From CBDDIP01 sp965229005 (GTDB lineage: Bacteria; Actinomycetota; Acidimicrobiia; Acidimicrobiales; Ilumatobacteraceae), in the NCBI GenBank assembly GCA_965229005.1, contig CBDDIP010000002.1, positions 3,162,001 through 3,226,000 of the forward strand: a DNA stretch of 64,000 bases. Reading direction: 5' to 3'. How positions within the stretch are numbered: the stretch's first letter is position 1; each line of letters opens with the position of its first letter. The notes beneath the pieces were generated by a model, which saw only the letters and a list, made by a program, of their open reading frames with translations, was not told the origin of the DNA and did not search any database. Below, in pieces: positions 9,700-20,572 of the stretch. A program made the position numbers and the translations under genes.

Positions 9700-9769
9700 G
9701 ACACACCCGTACCCCGAGCAGGTGGGGATGAAACACGTCTCCGCACTTCACGCAGGTGAGAATGGGCGG

Positions 9770-11434
<1,665 letters not shown>

Positions 11435-11482
11435 CCAGCGCTGTGACCAGTGTCACCCACAACGCGATGTTCATTCGATCGT

Positions 11483-11498
11483 TCACGATATATCGTGA
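11483..11498. promoter_or_regulatory. Perfect 16-bp palindrome, probable PadR operator
   Basis: TCACGATATATCGTGA is a perfect palindrome 60 bp upstream of the PadR-family gene start. It is AT-rich at its centre, unlike the surrounding DNA. PadR regulators commonly bind such dyads in their own promoter, so autoregulation is the natural inference. Confidence 0.6.
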
Positions 11499-11558
11499 GC
11501 GCATCGTGATCGGTCAATGGCGATCGACACGGAACTTCTTGAAAGGAAGGCACCACAC

Positions 11559-12173
11559 ATGGATCCCAGGAACCGTGAACAAGGAAATGACTTCCGCCAG
11601 CGCCCGATGCGCGGCGGGCCCCGACGCCGCGGCCACTGGCTCGGCGAGGGTGGCGGCCCCGGCTTCGGCCAGGGTGGCCCGGGCTTCGGCCCGGGACGAG
11701 GCGGACGCGGCCCCCGCCGCGACCGTGGCGACGTGCGCGCCGCCGTGCTGATGCTGCTCGTCGAGCAGCCGATGCACGGCTACGAGATCATCCGCCAGAT
11801 CTCGGACCGCAGCGAGGGCAACTGGCAACCGAGCCCCGGCGCCATCTACCCCACGTTGCAGCTGCTGCAGGACGAAGGGCTGATCGCCGGCGACGAGGTC
11901 GACGGCAAGAAGGTCTTCACCCTGACCGGTTCGGGCCTGACGGCCGCCAACGAGCTGAAGGCCAGCCGCACCGCCCCGTGGGACGACGCCACGGCCAACG
12001 CCGGCGAAGGGCCGCTGGCCCTGCGCAAGGCACTCGTCGCCGTCGTCCACGGCATCAAGCAGGTGTCCCTGATCGGCACCCCGGACCAGCAGACCCGCGC
12101 CGCGGCCCTGTTGGACCAGGCCCGCAAGGGCATCTACGGCATCCTCGCCGAAGACGCCGACACCGACGCCTGA
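11559..12173 (+). CDS. PadR-family transcriptional regulator
   Basis: A 204-residue protein with a long Gly/Arg/Pro-rich N-terminus (roughly residues 17-57). Then comes a PadR winged helix: VRAAVLMLLVEQPMHGYEI, SPGAIYPTLQLLQDEGLI and the wing GKKVFTLTGSG. The C-terminal part is helical and likely dimerises. The ATG at 11559 is preceded by AAAGGAAGG at good spacing. The palindrome at 11483-11498 suggests self-repression. No obvious partner gene follows, so its target is unknown. Confidence 0.88.
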   Translation: MDPRNREQGNDFRQRPMRGGPRRRGHWLGEGGGPGFGQGGPGFGPGRGGRGPRRDRGDVRAAVLMLLVEQPMHGYEIIRQISDRSEGNWQPSPGAIYPTLQLLQDEGLIAGDEVDGKKVFTLTGSGLTAANELKASRTAPWDDATANAGEGPLALRKALVAVVHGIKQVSLIGTPDQQTRAAALLDQARKGIYGILAEDADTDA

Positions 12174-12199
12174 GGCCTGAGGCCTGAGGCCTGAAGGCC
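12171..12199 (+). repeat. Tandem heptamer TGAGGCC x3 plus a variant unit
   Basis: Three exact TGAGGCC units and one TGAAGGCC unit follow each other; the first TGA is the stop codon of the PadR gene. It resembles slippage or duplication of the stop-codon region and gives several stops in different frames. Confidence 0.8.
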
Positions 12200-12206
12200 C
12201 CGCCAA

Positions 12207-12249
12207 CTGGGCGGCCGGATGACCGGGTTCCGGTCGTCCGGCCGCCCAG
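12207..12249. terminator. Strong hairpin terminator
   Basis: A 20-bp stem (left arm 12207-12226, right arm 12230-12249, loop GTT) with one G-T type mismatch. It begins CTGGGCGGCC and ends GGCCGCCCAG. It sits between the convergent PadR and hypothetical genes. There is no long T-run, as is common in high-GC actinobacteria. Confidence 0.75.
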
Positions 12250-12268
12250 AACCAATTCGGGTGTCGGG

Positions 12269-12598
12269 TCAGGGCCCGATCGGAACGAGCAACGACGTGA
12301 GCCGTACGACCCCTGGGCCATAGCGGCGATCGAACTCGAGCTGCAGTTGCGGCATCGGCTCGACCGTCGATGCGACCACGCCGTCGATGAGCACCGCACT
12401 GCCGCCGAGCAGCAGACCACGTTGTTCGGCGCTGATGCGTTCGCCGACCTCCGACTCGATCCGAAGCAGTTCGTCATCGGAGTAGGCACCCTCGCTCACG
12501 CACAGGGCACCCGGCCAGATGGCCGACATCTCGACACGATGTCGATCGAGGTCACCCGTGAATCGCGCGTTGAGCACCAGCCGGCGGGGATCGTTCAT
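12269..12598 (-). CDS. Hypothetical protein, 109 aa
   Basis: A small, mostly soluble protein (start MNDPRRLVLNARFTGDLD, end RLTSLLVPIGP) with no membrane segment and no motif I recognise. The ATG is seven bases downstream of the stop of the preceding peptidoglycan-binding gene on the same strand, so co-transcription is likely. Codon use is like the neighbours. No function is proposed. Confidence 0.6.
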   Translation of the reverse strand: MNDPRRLVLNARFTGDLDRHRVEMSAIWPGALCVSEGAYSDDELLRIESEVGERISAEQRGLLLGGSAVLIDGVVASTVEPMPQLQLEFDRRYGPGVVRLTSLLVPIGP

Positions 12599-12605
12599 CC
12601 GCTCG

Positions 12606-13889
<1,284 letters not shown>

Positions 13890-13951
13890 GCCCGGGCTGT
13901 AGTGGTCCTCCGTCCGGAGCCCACCGAATTCACCCGCTGGACGCCCGGACG

Positions 13952-15082
13952 TCAGCCCAGACCGAGCAGCTCCGCGCCGTTGCCCCAGAAGAAGCGATCC
14001 TGGACGTCCTGCTCGAACGTGGACACCGCGTCACCGAAGTTCTCGAACGGGTGCCGCCCGCCCTCGGGGTGCGGGTAGTCGGTGGAGAACATGAACAGCT
14101 CGGGCCCGCCCTGCTCGATCAACCATCGGGTGTCCTCGAACGGGAACGGGGTGAACTTGACGTGCTGGCGGATGTACTCCGACGGGAGCAGCGGCAGTGC
14201 CTTGAACGCCGGCTCGAACTTGCTGAACGCCCGGTGGGCGTGATCGAGGTTGCGCAGCATCCCCGGCACCCACGACGCACCGAGCTCGATCGCCGCGCCG
14301 CGCAGGCCGGGGTGGCGCTCGAAGACGCCGTCGATGGCCAGGCAGGCGAGGAACCGCTCGGGCGAGTGGTGCAGCACCGGGAAGTCCTTGGCGCGCAGGT
14401 TCTCACCGCCGCCGAGCCAGTCCGACGGACGGGGCAGCCCGTTGTTGTGGAACGGCTTGGGCAGCAGCTTGCCGCCACCGACGTGGAGCACGAACGGCAC
14501 GCCGGCATCGGCGAGGCGAGCCCACACCGGGTCGTACTTGACGTGTGCGGGCGAGCAGTCCCCGGGCGCCTCGGACGACAGCCAGATGGCGGCGATGCCA
14601 CCGGCCAACGCCTCGTCGAGCACGTCGGCGGCCATCGCCGGGTCGTGGAACGGCAGGTATCCGACGGGCTTCAGGCGCTCGTCGTCGGCGCAGAACGCGC
14701 TCATCGCGCGGTTCAACGCGCGGGCGCCGCCGTACTGCACCTCGAGGTCGGAGCTGGCTGCGAAGTGACCGAGCGAGAACGTCGGGAACACCAGCTGCGC
14801 GGTGATGCCCAGCGCGTCGAGCACCTTCGATCGCACGTCGCTGTCCAGCGCTCCCGGCGCGAGCCAGCCCTTGGCTCCCTTGATCACATCGGCGTCGATC
14901 GTCTGCGTCCGGTGCTCCTCCCACACCGATGGCAGCCGCTCGAGCAGCTCGGCCGCACCGGCACCGGCGGCGTCGAGCCCCATGCCGGTCAACCTGCCGC
15001 GGACCGCCGGGTCGGCGAACGCGGGCAGCCACTCCCCCGTCTCCATCACATGGCTGTCGGCGTCGAAGATCGTTGCGCTCAT
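13952..15082 (-). CDS. Amidohydrolase_2 family metal-dependent hydrolase
   Basis: 376 residues of the TIM-barrel amidohydrolase family (ACMSD-like). The metal-site motif at the N-terminus is IFDADSHVMET. The C-terminal metal-ligand motif is MFSTDYPHPEGGRHPFENF. Members decarboxylate or hydrolyse small aromatic or acyl substrates; the substrate here is unknown. ATG 15082 is preferred over the upstream in-frame ATG at 15109 because GGGGGA lies just before it and it starts right at the first strand. It is divergent from the alpha/beta hydrolase. Confidence 0.85.
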   Translation of the reverse strand: MSATIFDADSHVMETGEWLPAFADPAVRGRLTGMGLDAAGAGAAELLERLPSVWEEHRTQTIDADVIKGAKGWLAPGALDSDVRSKVLDALGITAQLVFPTFSLGHFAASSDLEVQYGGARALNRAMSAFCADDERLKPVGYLPFHDPAMAADVLDEALAGGIAAIWLSSEAPGDCSPAHVKYDPVWARLADAGVPFVLHVGGGKLLPKPFHNNGLPRPSDWLGGGENLRAKDFPVLHHSPERFLACLAIDGVFERHPGLRGAAIELGASWVPGMLRNLDHAHRAFSKFEPAFKALPLLPSEYIRQHVKFTPFPFEDTRWLIEQGGPELFMFSTDYPHPEGGRHPFENFGDAVSTFEQDVQDRFFWGNGAELLGLG

Positions 15083-15170
15083 CGTTCCCCCAATCGTCCC
15101 GGCCGTCATCCCGGCCGCATCAACCCGGCGTGATCCGGATCAGCTTGTCAGACCGTGCGAGGATCACGGG

Positions 15171-16046
15171 ATGTTGGAGACCACCTTCACCTTCCCGGCC
15201 ACCGACGGCACGCTCATCTCGGCGTACCGCTGGAGCGACGACAGCGCAACCCCCACCGCGATCGTGCAGATCGCCCACGGCATGGGCGAGCACGCGGCGC
15301 GCTACCGCCGCCTTGCTGCCGAACTGGTCGGTGCCGGCTACGTCGTCTACGCCGATGACCATCGTGGTCATGGCCGCACCGCCGGATCGGTGGAGGCGCA
15401 GGGCGACCTCGGGCCGGGTGGCTGGAACGGGCTCGTGTCCGACCTCGGCACCCTGTCGGCGTTCGCCAAGGCCGAGCACCCCGGCCTGCCGGTCGCGCTG
15501 ATCGGCCACAGCATGGGCTCGTTCGCACTGCAGCAGCACCTCCTCGACCACAGCGCCGACCTCGACGCTGCGGTGCTCTCTGGGACCTCAGCGCTCGACG
15601 TCATCGCTCCGGGCATCGACCCCAACGCGGAGATCGACCTCAGCGCGTTCAACGCGCCGTTCGAGCAGCGAACCGGTTACGAGTGGTTGAGCCGCGACGA
15701 GGCAGAGGTCGACGCCTACGTCGCCGATCCCGGTTGCGGCTTCGGGCTCGATCCCGCCGGCGCGTCCGGCCTGCTGGCCGAAGCAGCTTCGACCGCCGAC
15801 CCCGAGCGGTTGACTCACATCCGCGCCGATCTTCCGATCCTGGTGACGTCGGGCGACGCCGACCCACTGGCCGGCGGCGGCGCACTCATCGAACTGGTCG
15901 GCTCCCGCTATCGCGACGCCGGCGTGCAGGACGTCACCGTGCAGCTCTACCCGGAAGCTCGCCACGAGATCTTCAACGAGACCAACCGCGACGAGATCAC
16001 CGCCGACGTGCTTGCCTGGCTCGCACGCGTGCTCCCGGCGACCTGA
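15171..16046 (+). CDS. Alpha/beta hydrolase (monoacylglycerol lipase-like)
   Basis: 291 residues. The oxyanion region is IAHGMGEHAARYRRLA with DHRGHGRT downstream; the nucleophile elbow is IGHSMGSFALQQ (Ser). Aspartate and histidine of the triad are plausibly in LVTSGDADPLAG and YPEARHEIFNE. This pattern matches the hydrolase_4 (serine aminopeptidase S33/monoglyceride lipase) group. ATG 15171 begins MLETTFTFPATDG. It is convergent with the ferritin-like gene, with six bases between the stops. Confidence 0.88.
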   Translation: MLETTFTFPATDGTLISAYRWSDDSATPTAIVQIAHGMGEHAARYRRLAAELVGAGYVVYADDHRGHGRTAGSVEAQGDLGPGGWNGLVSDLGTLSAFAKAEHPGLPVALIGHSMGSFALQQHLLDHSADLDAAVLSGTSALDVIAPGIDPNAEIDLSAFNAPFEQRTGYEWLSRDEAEVDAYVADPGCGFGLDPAGASGLLAEAASTADPERLTHIRADLPILVTSGDADPLAGGGALIELVGSRYRDAGVQDVTVQLYPEARHEIFNETNRDEITADVLAWLARVLPAT

Positions 16047-16052
16047 GTCGAT

Positions 16053-16598
16053 TCACTCGGCCAGATCTGCGCCGAACTGCTTGAGGAACGTCAACAGGTC
16101 GTCGGCGTGCTCCTCCTCGACGGCGAGGATGCTCTCCATCAAGCGCCTCGTGGTGATGTCCTTGTCGCCCAACCAGCGGGCGATCTCGCCGTACGAAGCG
16201 ATGGCCACCCGTTCGGCGACGAGGTCCTCCTTGATCATGTCGACCAACGAGTCGCCGGGCACGTACGCGGCGTGGCTTCGAGCAACCAGCGTCGCCGGGT
16301 TGAAGTCGGGCTCGCCCTGCAACTGCACGATGCGCGCTGCGATCTGGTCGGCGTGGCCCTGCTCCTCGGCGGCGTGCTGCAGGAACTCTGCAGCGACCGG
16401 AGCCGAGTTGATCCCTTCGGCCATGTAGTAGTGCCGCTTGTAGCGCAGCACGCACACCAGCTCGGTCGCCAACGCTTCGTTGAGGACCTCGATGACTCGC
16501 TTGCGGTCGGCGCCGTAGTCCTTCGTCAGCGGGCCACGATCGATGTGCTTGCGGGCGTTGGCACGGAGGGTCTCGACGTCGGAGAGGTGTTCGGACAT
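16053..16598 (-). CDS. Ferritin-like / bacterioferritin-type protein
   Basis: A 181-residue four-helix ferritin-like protein. Carboxylate and His ligand motifs occur in order: NEALATELVCVLRYKRHYY, HAAEEQGHADQIAARI, EDLVAERVAIASYGEIA and AVEEEHADDLLTFL, as expected for a di-iron ferroxidase site. Possible role: iron storage, Fe(II) oxidation or peroxide detoxification. The gene is divergent from a PNPOx-like gene, and a DosR-box-like sequence lies between them (16637-16652), so induction under oxygen limitation is inferred. Whether it binds haem (true Bfr) is not visible. Confidence 0.82.
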   Translation of the reverse strand: MSEHLSDVETLRANARKHIDRGPLTKDYGADRKRVIEVLNEALATELVCVLRYKRHYYMAEGINSAPVAAEFLQHAAEEQGHADQIAARIVQLQGEPDFNPATLVARSHAAYVPGDSLVDMIKEDLVAERVAIASYGEIARWLGDKDITTRRLMESILAVEEEHADDLLTFLKQFGADLAE

Positions 16599-16636
16599 GA
16601 CATCCGATTACCCAGGCGGGGGAACATGCCAAACAC

Positions 16637-16652
16637 TGGCCATTGTGCCCTA
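16637..16652. promoter_or_regulatory. DosR-box-like site between bfr-like and PNPOx-like genes
   Basis: TGGCCATTGTGCCCTA; the reverse complement is TAGGGCACAATGGCCA. It matches the site at 28058-28073 at 13 of 16 positions, including the first ten. It lies 38 bp from the ferritin-like start and 35 bp from the PNPOx-like start. Confidence 0.5.
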
Positions 16653-16687
16653 GTGACGTCGGCCGCTGCCGGGTGACACTGCTCCAC

Positions 16688-17137
16688 ATGGAAGTCGACC
16701 AGCAGGGCATGACGGTGCTCGACCCGCAAGCCTGCGAACAGCTGCTGCGCACCGTGCAGCTCGGACGTGTCTCGCTGTCGCTCGGCGCGCTCCCGATGAT
16801 CCTGCCTGTCACGTTCGGCGTGTCGCCCGACGGCGTCATCCTGCGCGTCGGACCAGGTGCCGTCGGACGAGCCGCGCGGGATGGCCAGGTGGTCTGCTTC
16901 GAAGCCGACCACCTCAACGACGACAGCTCCGGCTGGAGCGTGTGCGTGATCGGTCAGCTGACGATGCTGCACGAGCCAGCACACCTCGCCCGAGCGGAGG
17001 CACTCGGATTGCGGGCGTGGTCGTCCGGCCCGACGGAGTTCGCACGACTCGTTCCGCAACTCGTCACCGGCCGCTCGCGGGTGCCCGTCGCCGCGGGCCT
17101 CGGCAACGGCAGTCAGACGAGCAACCTGCCGATCTGA
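16688..17137 (+). CDS. PNPOx-fold flavin-binding protein (1 of 3)
   Basis: 149 residues with the split-barrel pyridoxamine-5'-phosphate-oxidase-like pattern: ACEQLLRTVQLGRVSLSL, then PVTFGVSPDGVILRVGPG, VVCFEADHLNDDSSGWSVCVIG and a variable C-terminus. Proteins of this type bind FMN or F420; related small PNPOx-like proteins belong to the mycobacterial DosR regulon (family knowledge). ATG 16688 starts MEVDQQGMTVLDP. Two similar genes lie at 17139 and 26588. The exact reaction is unknown. Confidence 0.8.
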   Translation: MEVDQQGMTVLDPQACEQLLRTVQLGRVSLSLGALPMILPVTFGVSPDGVILRVGPGAVGRAARDGQVVCFEADHLNDDSSGWSVCVIGQLTMLHEPAHLARAEALGLRAWSSGPTEFARLVPQLVTGRSRVPVAAGLGNGSQTSNLPI

Positions 17138-17138
17138 G

Positions 17139-17579
17139 TCACAGGTAGCCGCGGGCGTCGAAGGCGTCCGGCCGACGACCGGAGCGCACCCAACGGCCCG
17201 TGACGCGGTCGACGTCGACGACCAGGACGACGCGCTTGTCGCCGGGAGCCCAGGGGTCCAGCAGATCGAGCACCGACCGGTGGAGGTCGTCGGCCCGAAT
17301 CGACTGCGCGTGGCCCTGAGCGATGACGCTCCAGCCCTGCTTCGCCGGTTCGTCGATCGAGTCGACCTCGAACAGCACGCCGACTCCGTGAGGTACCGAC
17401 CAGTCGGAACGTACGACGATGCGCTCGTCGACGACGACGAAGTTCACCGGTCGAATGATCAGCTCCGGGTCGGGCACCACCAGCCTGCCGACCGTGACGG
17501 CGCGCAGCAGCGTCCAGCAGTCGTGGGTCGCGATGGCGAGATCGGCCCCATTACCCGGATCCGTCGTCTCGCCGTTCAT
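17139..17579 (-). CDS. PNPOx-fold flavin-binding protein (2 of 3)
   Basis: 146 residues. DCWTLLRAVTVGRLVVPDPELIIRPVNFVVVDERIVVR, FEVDSIDEPAKQGWSVIAQGHA and a C-terminal VVLVVDVDRVTGRWVR are typical of the split-barrel fold. It lies downstream of a GNAT gene on the same strand. Its ATG is the last of three tandem ATGAACGG starts that form two six-codon mini-ORFs (see 17576-17613), so translation may depend on re-initiation from the GNAT gene. It is convergent, with one base between stops, with the first PNPOx-like gene. Confidence 0.8.
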   Translation of the reverse strand: MNGETTDPGNGADLAIATHDCWTLLRAVTVGRLVVPDPELIIRPVNFVVVDERIVVRSDWSVPHGVGVLFEVDSIDEPAKQGWSVIAQGHAQSIRADDLHRSVLDLLDPWAPGDKRVVLVVDVDRVTGRWVRSGRRPDAFDARGYL

Positions 17580-17613
17580 CGCAGGGGTCCGTTCATCGCA
17601 GGGGTCCGTTCAT
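17576..17613 (-). repeat. Triplicated stop/start junction with two mini-ORFs
   Basis: On the minus strand the 17-base unit ATGAACGGACCCCTGCG occurs twice and is followed by a third ATGAACGG, which is the start of the PNPOx-like gene. Each unit encodes M-N-G-P-L-R and stops at a TGA overlapping the next ATG (ATGA at 17596-17593 and 17579-17576). The stop of the GNAT gene (...GPLR TGA, ending 17610) overlaps the first ATG (17613) in the same way. This looks like tandem duplication of one coupling junction. Confidence 0.85.
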
Positions 17614-18269
17614 CTCAGGGGTCCGGCATGCGTCATCGCTCGTCGCTCGGGCAGGCGCACGTCCGGTCCGAGCAGCTCACGTCGGGCGGCAACTGCGTGG
17701 GTCCACCTCGCATCGGCTTCGGCGGTGAGCGCATCGAGGTCACCGAGATCGAGGTCGTAGTCGACGACGCACCGATCGAGATGATGACGCTCGGCGACAC
17801 CCGCTGTGCGAAAGACCAGCTGCATCTCGCGGTTCTCGGCGAAGGTGGACGCACACAAGCGGCGCACACCCAGACAGCGGGCGATCACGGCGAGGTCCTC
17901 CAGCAGCAGGGTCCCGATGCCTTCGCCGTGGTGCGCGTCGCTCACCGCGAAGGCCACCTCGGCCTCGGTCGGATCGTCGCGCACGTGGAGATCACCGACC
18001 CCGGTGACGCGCCCGCCCATCCATGCCAGCATCACGACGCGACGGGGAAGCATCGTGGTGGCAAGCATGGTCAGGTCGCGTTCCGGGATCGAGTGCCGCA
18101 CTCCGAGGAACCGGAGGTACGACGAACGGTCGTCGAGTGCCTCGAAGAACCGGCGCACCGCTTCGAGGTCGATGGGGCGACCGGGAGCGAGGTGCACGTA
18201 CCGGCCCGTGGCCGCCAACGTCAGCCGATCGAACGGCCGGAGATCGACGTGCTCGACGAGATCGTTCAC
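17610..18269 (-). CDS. GNAT-family N-acetyltransferase
   Basis: 219 residues. The N-terminal RPIDLEAVRRFFEALDDRSS, then SYLRFLGVRHSIPERDL, EAEVAFAVSDAHHGEGIGTLL (acetyl-CoA-binding loop) and RRLCASTFAENREMQLVFRTAGV form a GNAT domain like that of bacterial protein-lysine acetyltransferases (Pat-type). It may acetylate a metabolic enzyme; the target is unknown. The start is taken as GTG 18269 because an upstream ATG (18356) would leave only 13 bp to the divergent kinase; GGAGGT lies unusually close to the GTG, so the start is uncertain. Its last codons were duplicated at the junction with the next gene. Confidence 0.8.
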   Translation of the reverse strand: MNDLVEHVDLRPFDRLTLAATGRYVHLAPGRPIDLEAVRRFFEALDDRSSYLRFLGVRHSIPERDLTMLATTMLPRRVVMLAWMGGRVTGVGDLHVRDDPTEAEVAFAVSDAHHGEGIGTLLLEDLAVIARCLGVRRLCASTFAENREMQLVFRTAGVAERHHLDRCVVDYDLDLGDLDALTAEADARWTHAVAARRELLGPDVRLPERRAMTHAGPLR

Positions 18270-18303
18270 ACCTCCAACGGAACCACTCCGTGCCTCGCAT
18301 GAG

Positions 18304-18319
18304 AAGGGCCCTTTGTCAC
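18304..18319. promoter_or_regulatory. Weak DosR-box-like site between GNAT and kinase genes
   Basis: AAGGGCCCTTTGTCAC lies in the 100-bp gap between the divergent GNAT and histidine kinase genes. The GGGC and GTCNC ends match the other boxes, but the centre differs (about 10 of 14 defined positions). Weaker than the other three. Confidence 0.3.
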
Positions 18320-18369
18320 TCGCTTCGTCGCACACCTGCGCACTCCGGCTGCCCATACACTCCGCCTGC

Positions 18370-19503
18370 ATGGAGCACATGGCCGGCCCGCGACAGCTAC
18401 GGAGGCTGCTCGATGGTGTGCTGGCGATCGGCTCCGACCTCGATCTCCACTCCGTGCTCCGCACGATCATCGCCACCGCGGCCGATCTCGTCGGAGCGAG
18501 GTACGGAGCGCTTGGCGTGCTCGACCCGTCGGGATCGCGGCTGTCCGAGTTCATCACGGTCGGCATCGACGAGGAAGCCCGTGCGGCGATCGGCCACCTC
18601 CCCGAGGGCCACGGGATCCTCGGCCTGTTGATCGTCGACCCGAAGCCGCTGCGCCTCCCCGATCTGCGCGAACACCCGTCGAGCTTCGGTTTCCCACCGA
18701 ACCATCCGCCGATGCGATCGTTCCTGGGCGTGCCGGTGATGGTCCGCGGCACCGTGTTCGGCAACCTCTACCTCTGCGACAAGGAGGGTGAGGACTCGTT
18801 CACCGACGTCGACCAGGAGCTCGCCATCGGCCTCGCTGTCGCCGCCGGCACGGCCATCGAGAACGCACGCCTCCACGCTCGCGTCGCCGAGCTGGCGACG
18901 ATCGAGGATCGCGAGCGCATTGCGCGCGACCTCCACGACACGGTCATCCAACGACTGTTCGCCACCGGCCTCACACTGCAGGCGACCGTGCGCCTCACCA
19001 CCGATCCCGCCATCGAACGTCGGCTGCTCACCGCCATCGACGACCTCGACGGCACGGTGCGCGACGTGCGGGCGGCGATCTTCGAGCTCCACACGCTGCG
19101 CCTCCCCGGCCGGTCGCTGCGCCAGGAGCTGATCCAGCTGTGCTCGGAGTCCGCTCGCGGCCTCGGCTTCGAACCGGTCGTCCGCTTCGACGGCCCGATC
19201 GACGCCGCCGTCGGCGACGAGCTCGGCACCGAACTGGTGGCGGTGACGCGCGAGGCGTTGACCAACGTCGCCAAGCACGCGCACGCCTCGACGGTCGAGC
19301 TGGCCATCACGGCGCGCGACGGCGTGGTGACGATCCAGGTGAGCGACGATGGCCTCGGCATGGGCGAGCGACCGTCGATCGGCCGCGGCCTCGACAACAT
19401 GCGCATCCGCGCCGAACAGGCCGGCGGACGGTTCGGCGTCGTGCGCGGCGACGGCGGCGGGACCGTGCTCACCTGGAGCGCTCCGACCGGCCCGGCCGCC
19501 TGA
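18370..19503 (+). CDS. DosS/DevS-like GAF-domain sensor histidine kinase
   Basis: 377 residues. One GAF domain covers about residues 15-165 (LVGARYGALGVLDPSGSRLSEFITVGI, FLGVPVMVRGTVFGNLYLCDK). A HisKA_3 dimerisation domain has ERIARDLHDTVIQRLFATG with His189 as phospho-acceptor, and an HATPase_c domain has TNVAKHA and VSDDGLGMGE near residue 325. The H-box and GAF are very like mycobacterial DosS/DosT, but those carry two GAF domains and this has one. If the GAF binds haem it would sense O2, NO or CO; I cannot identify the haem ligand. The probable partner is the DosR-like regulator at 23983. Confidence 0.9.
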   Translation: MEHMAGPRQLRRLLDGVLAIGSDLDLHSVLRTIIATAADLVGARYGALGVLDPSGSRLSEFITVGIDEEARAAIGHLPEGHGILGLLIVDPKPLRLPDLREHPSSFGFPPNHPPMRSFLGVPVMVRGTVFGNLYLCDKEGEDSFTDVDQELAIGLAVAAGTAIENARLHARVAELATIEDRERIARDLHDTVIQRLFATGLTLQATVRLTTDPAIERRLLTAIDDLDGTVRDVRAAIFELHTLRLPGRSLRQELIQLCSESARGLGFEPVVRFDGPIDAAVGDELGTELVAVTREALTNVAKHAHASTVELAITARDGVVTIQVSDDGLGMGERPSIGRGLDNMRIRAEQAGGRFGVVRGDGGGTVLTWSAPTGPAA

Positions 19504-19512
19504 TCGTCCGCG

Positions 19513-20532
19513 TCAGGCAGTCCGCATGTCGAACACGACGCGGGCATCGATGTCGCCCGCTTCCACGGCCTTCATCGCCTCGTTCACATCCTCGAGGTGC
19601 CGCGTGGTGCGCACGACCCGGGTGAGACCGGCGGCGTGCAGCTCGAACACCTCGGCCAGATCCATGCGCGTGCCGACGATCGAGCCGGTGACACTGATGC
19701 CCTGCAGCACGGTTTGGAAGATCGGCAGCGACATCTGGTTGTCCGCCGGCAGGCCGACCATCACCATGCGGCCACCGCGGCGCATGCCGGAGAAGGCTTG
19801 CTCGAACGCCACCGGCACGACGGCGGTGACGATCGCCGCGTCGGCACCCCCGAGCTCACGCAACAGGATCGCCGGATCGTCGATTGCCGCGTTGACGGTG
19901 TAGGTCGCACCGAGCTCGCGGGCCATCGCCAGCTTGTCCTCGTGGACGTCGATGGCGACCACGGTGGCCCCGGCGATGCGCGCGTACTGCACGGCCATGT
20001 GTCCGAGCCCACCCACTCCGAACACGGCGACGATGTCCGAGGGATGGACCTTGGCGACCTTCACGGCCTTGTAGGTGGTGACGCCCGCACACGTCAGCGG
20101 TGCGGCGTCAAGGGGATCGATGCCCTCGGGAACACGCACGACGTACTTCGCCGAGGCGACGGTGTAGTCGGCGTAGGTGCCGTCGCATCCGTAGCCGGTG
20201 TTGCGCTGGTGCGGGCAGAGCGTCTCCCAGCCGGTGATGCAGAACTCGCATTCACCGCAGGCCCAACCGAGCCACGGGATGGCGACACGTGTCCCGACCG
20301 GCAGGCTGGTCACGCCGGTTCCGAGGGTCTCGACGATGCCGACGCCCTCGTGCCCCGGTACGAACGGGACCGTCGGCTTCACCGGCCAGTCGCCGTGGGC
20401 GGCGTGGATGTCGGTGTGGCACAGGCCGGTGGTCTCGATGCGCACGAGCACCTCGCCCGGGCCTGGCGTCGGGACCGGTCGGTCCTCGACGACCAGTGGA
20501 CGATCGAACGATGTGACGACTGCTGCTCTCAT
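19513..20532 (-). CDS. Zinc-dependent alcohol dehydrogenase (AdhP-like)
   Basis: A 339-residue MDR-family enzyme. Catalytic zinc ligands lie in TGLCHTDIHAAHGDWP and PGHEGVG; the structural zinc Cys cluster is WACGECEFCITGWETLCPHQRNTGYGCDG; the Rossmann motif is VFGVGGLGHMAVQYA. It probably oxidises primary alcohols or reduces aldehydes with NAD(H), a route for disposing of reducing equivalents when respiration is limited (inference). The ATG follows AAGGAG. It lies 40 bp downstream of the copper-oxidase gene, likely in one operon. Confidence 0.9.
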   Translation of the reverse strand: MRAAVVTSFDRPLVVEDRPVPTPGPGEVLVRIETTGLCHTDIHAAHGDWPVKPTVPFVPGHEGVGIVETLGTGVTSLPVGTRVAIPWLGWACGECEFCITGWETLCPHQRNTGYGCDGTYADYTVASAKYVVRVPEGIDPLDAAPLTCAGVTTYKAVKVAKVHPSDIVAVFGVGGLGHMAVQYARIAGATVVAIDVHEDKLAMARELGATYTVNAAIDDPAILLRELGGADAAIVTAVVPVAFEQAFSGMRRGGRMVMVGLPADNQMSLPIFQTVLQGISVTGSIVGTRMDLAEVFELHAAGLTRVVRTTRHLEDVNEAMKAVEAGDIDARVVFDMRTA

Positions 20533-20572
20533 GATGGAGCTCCTTGCTGTGGGTGCGTGAGCGCCGAGAGGG

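Noticed and set aside
17610..18764. 384-residue GNAT frame starting at 18764
   Set aside because: Most of the N-terminal part is antisense to the GAF domain of the kinase and has no GNAT features; start set at 18269.
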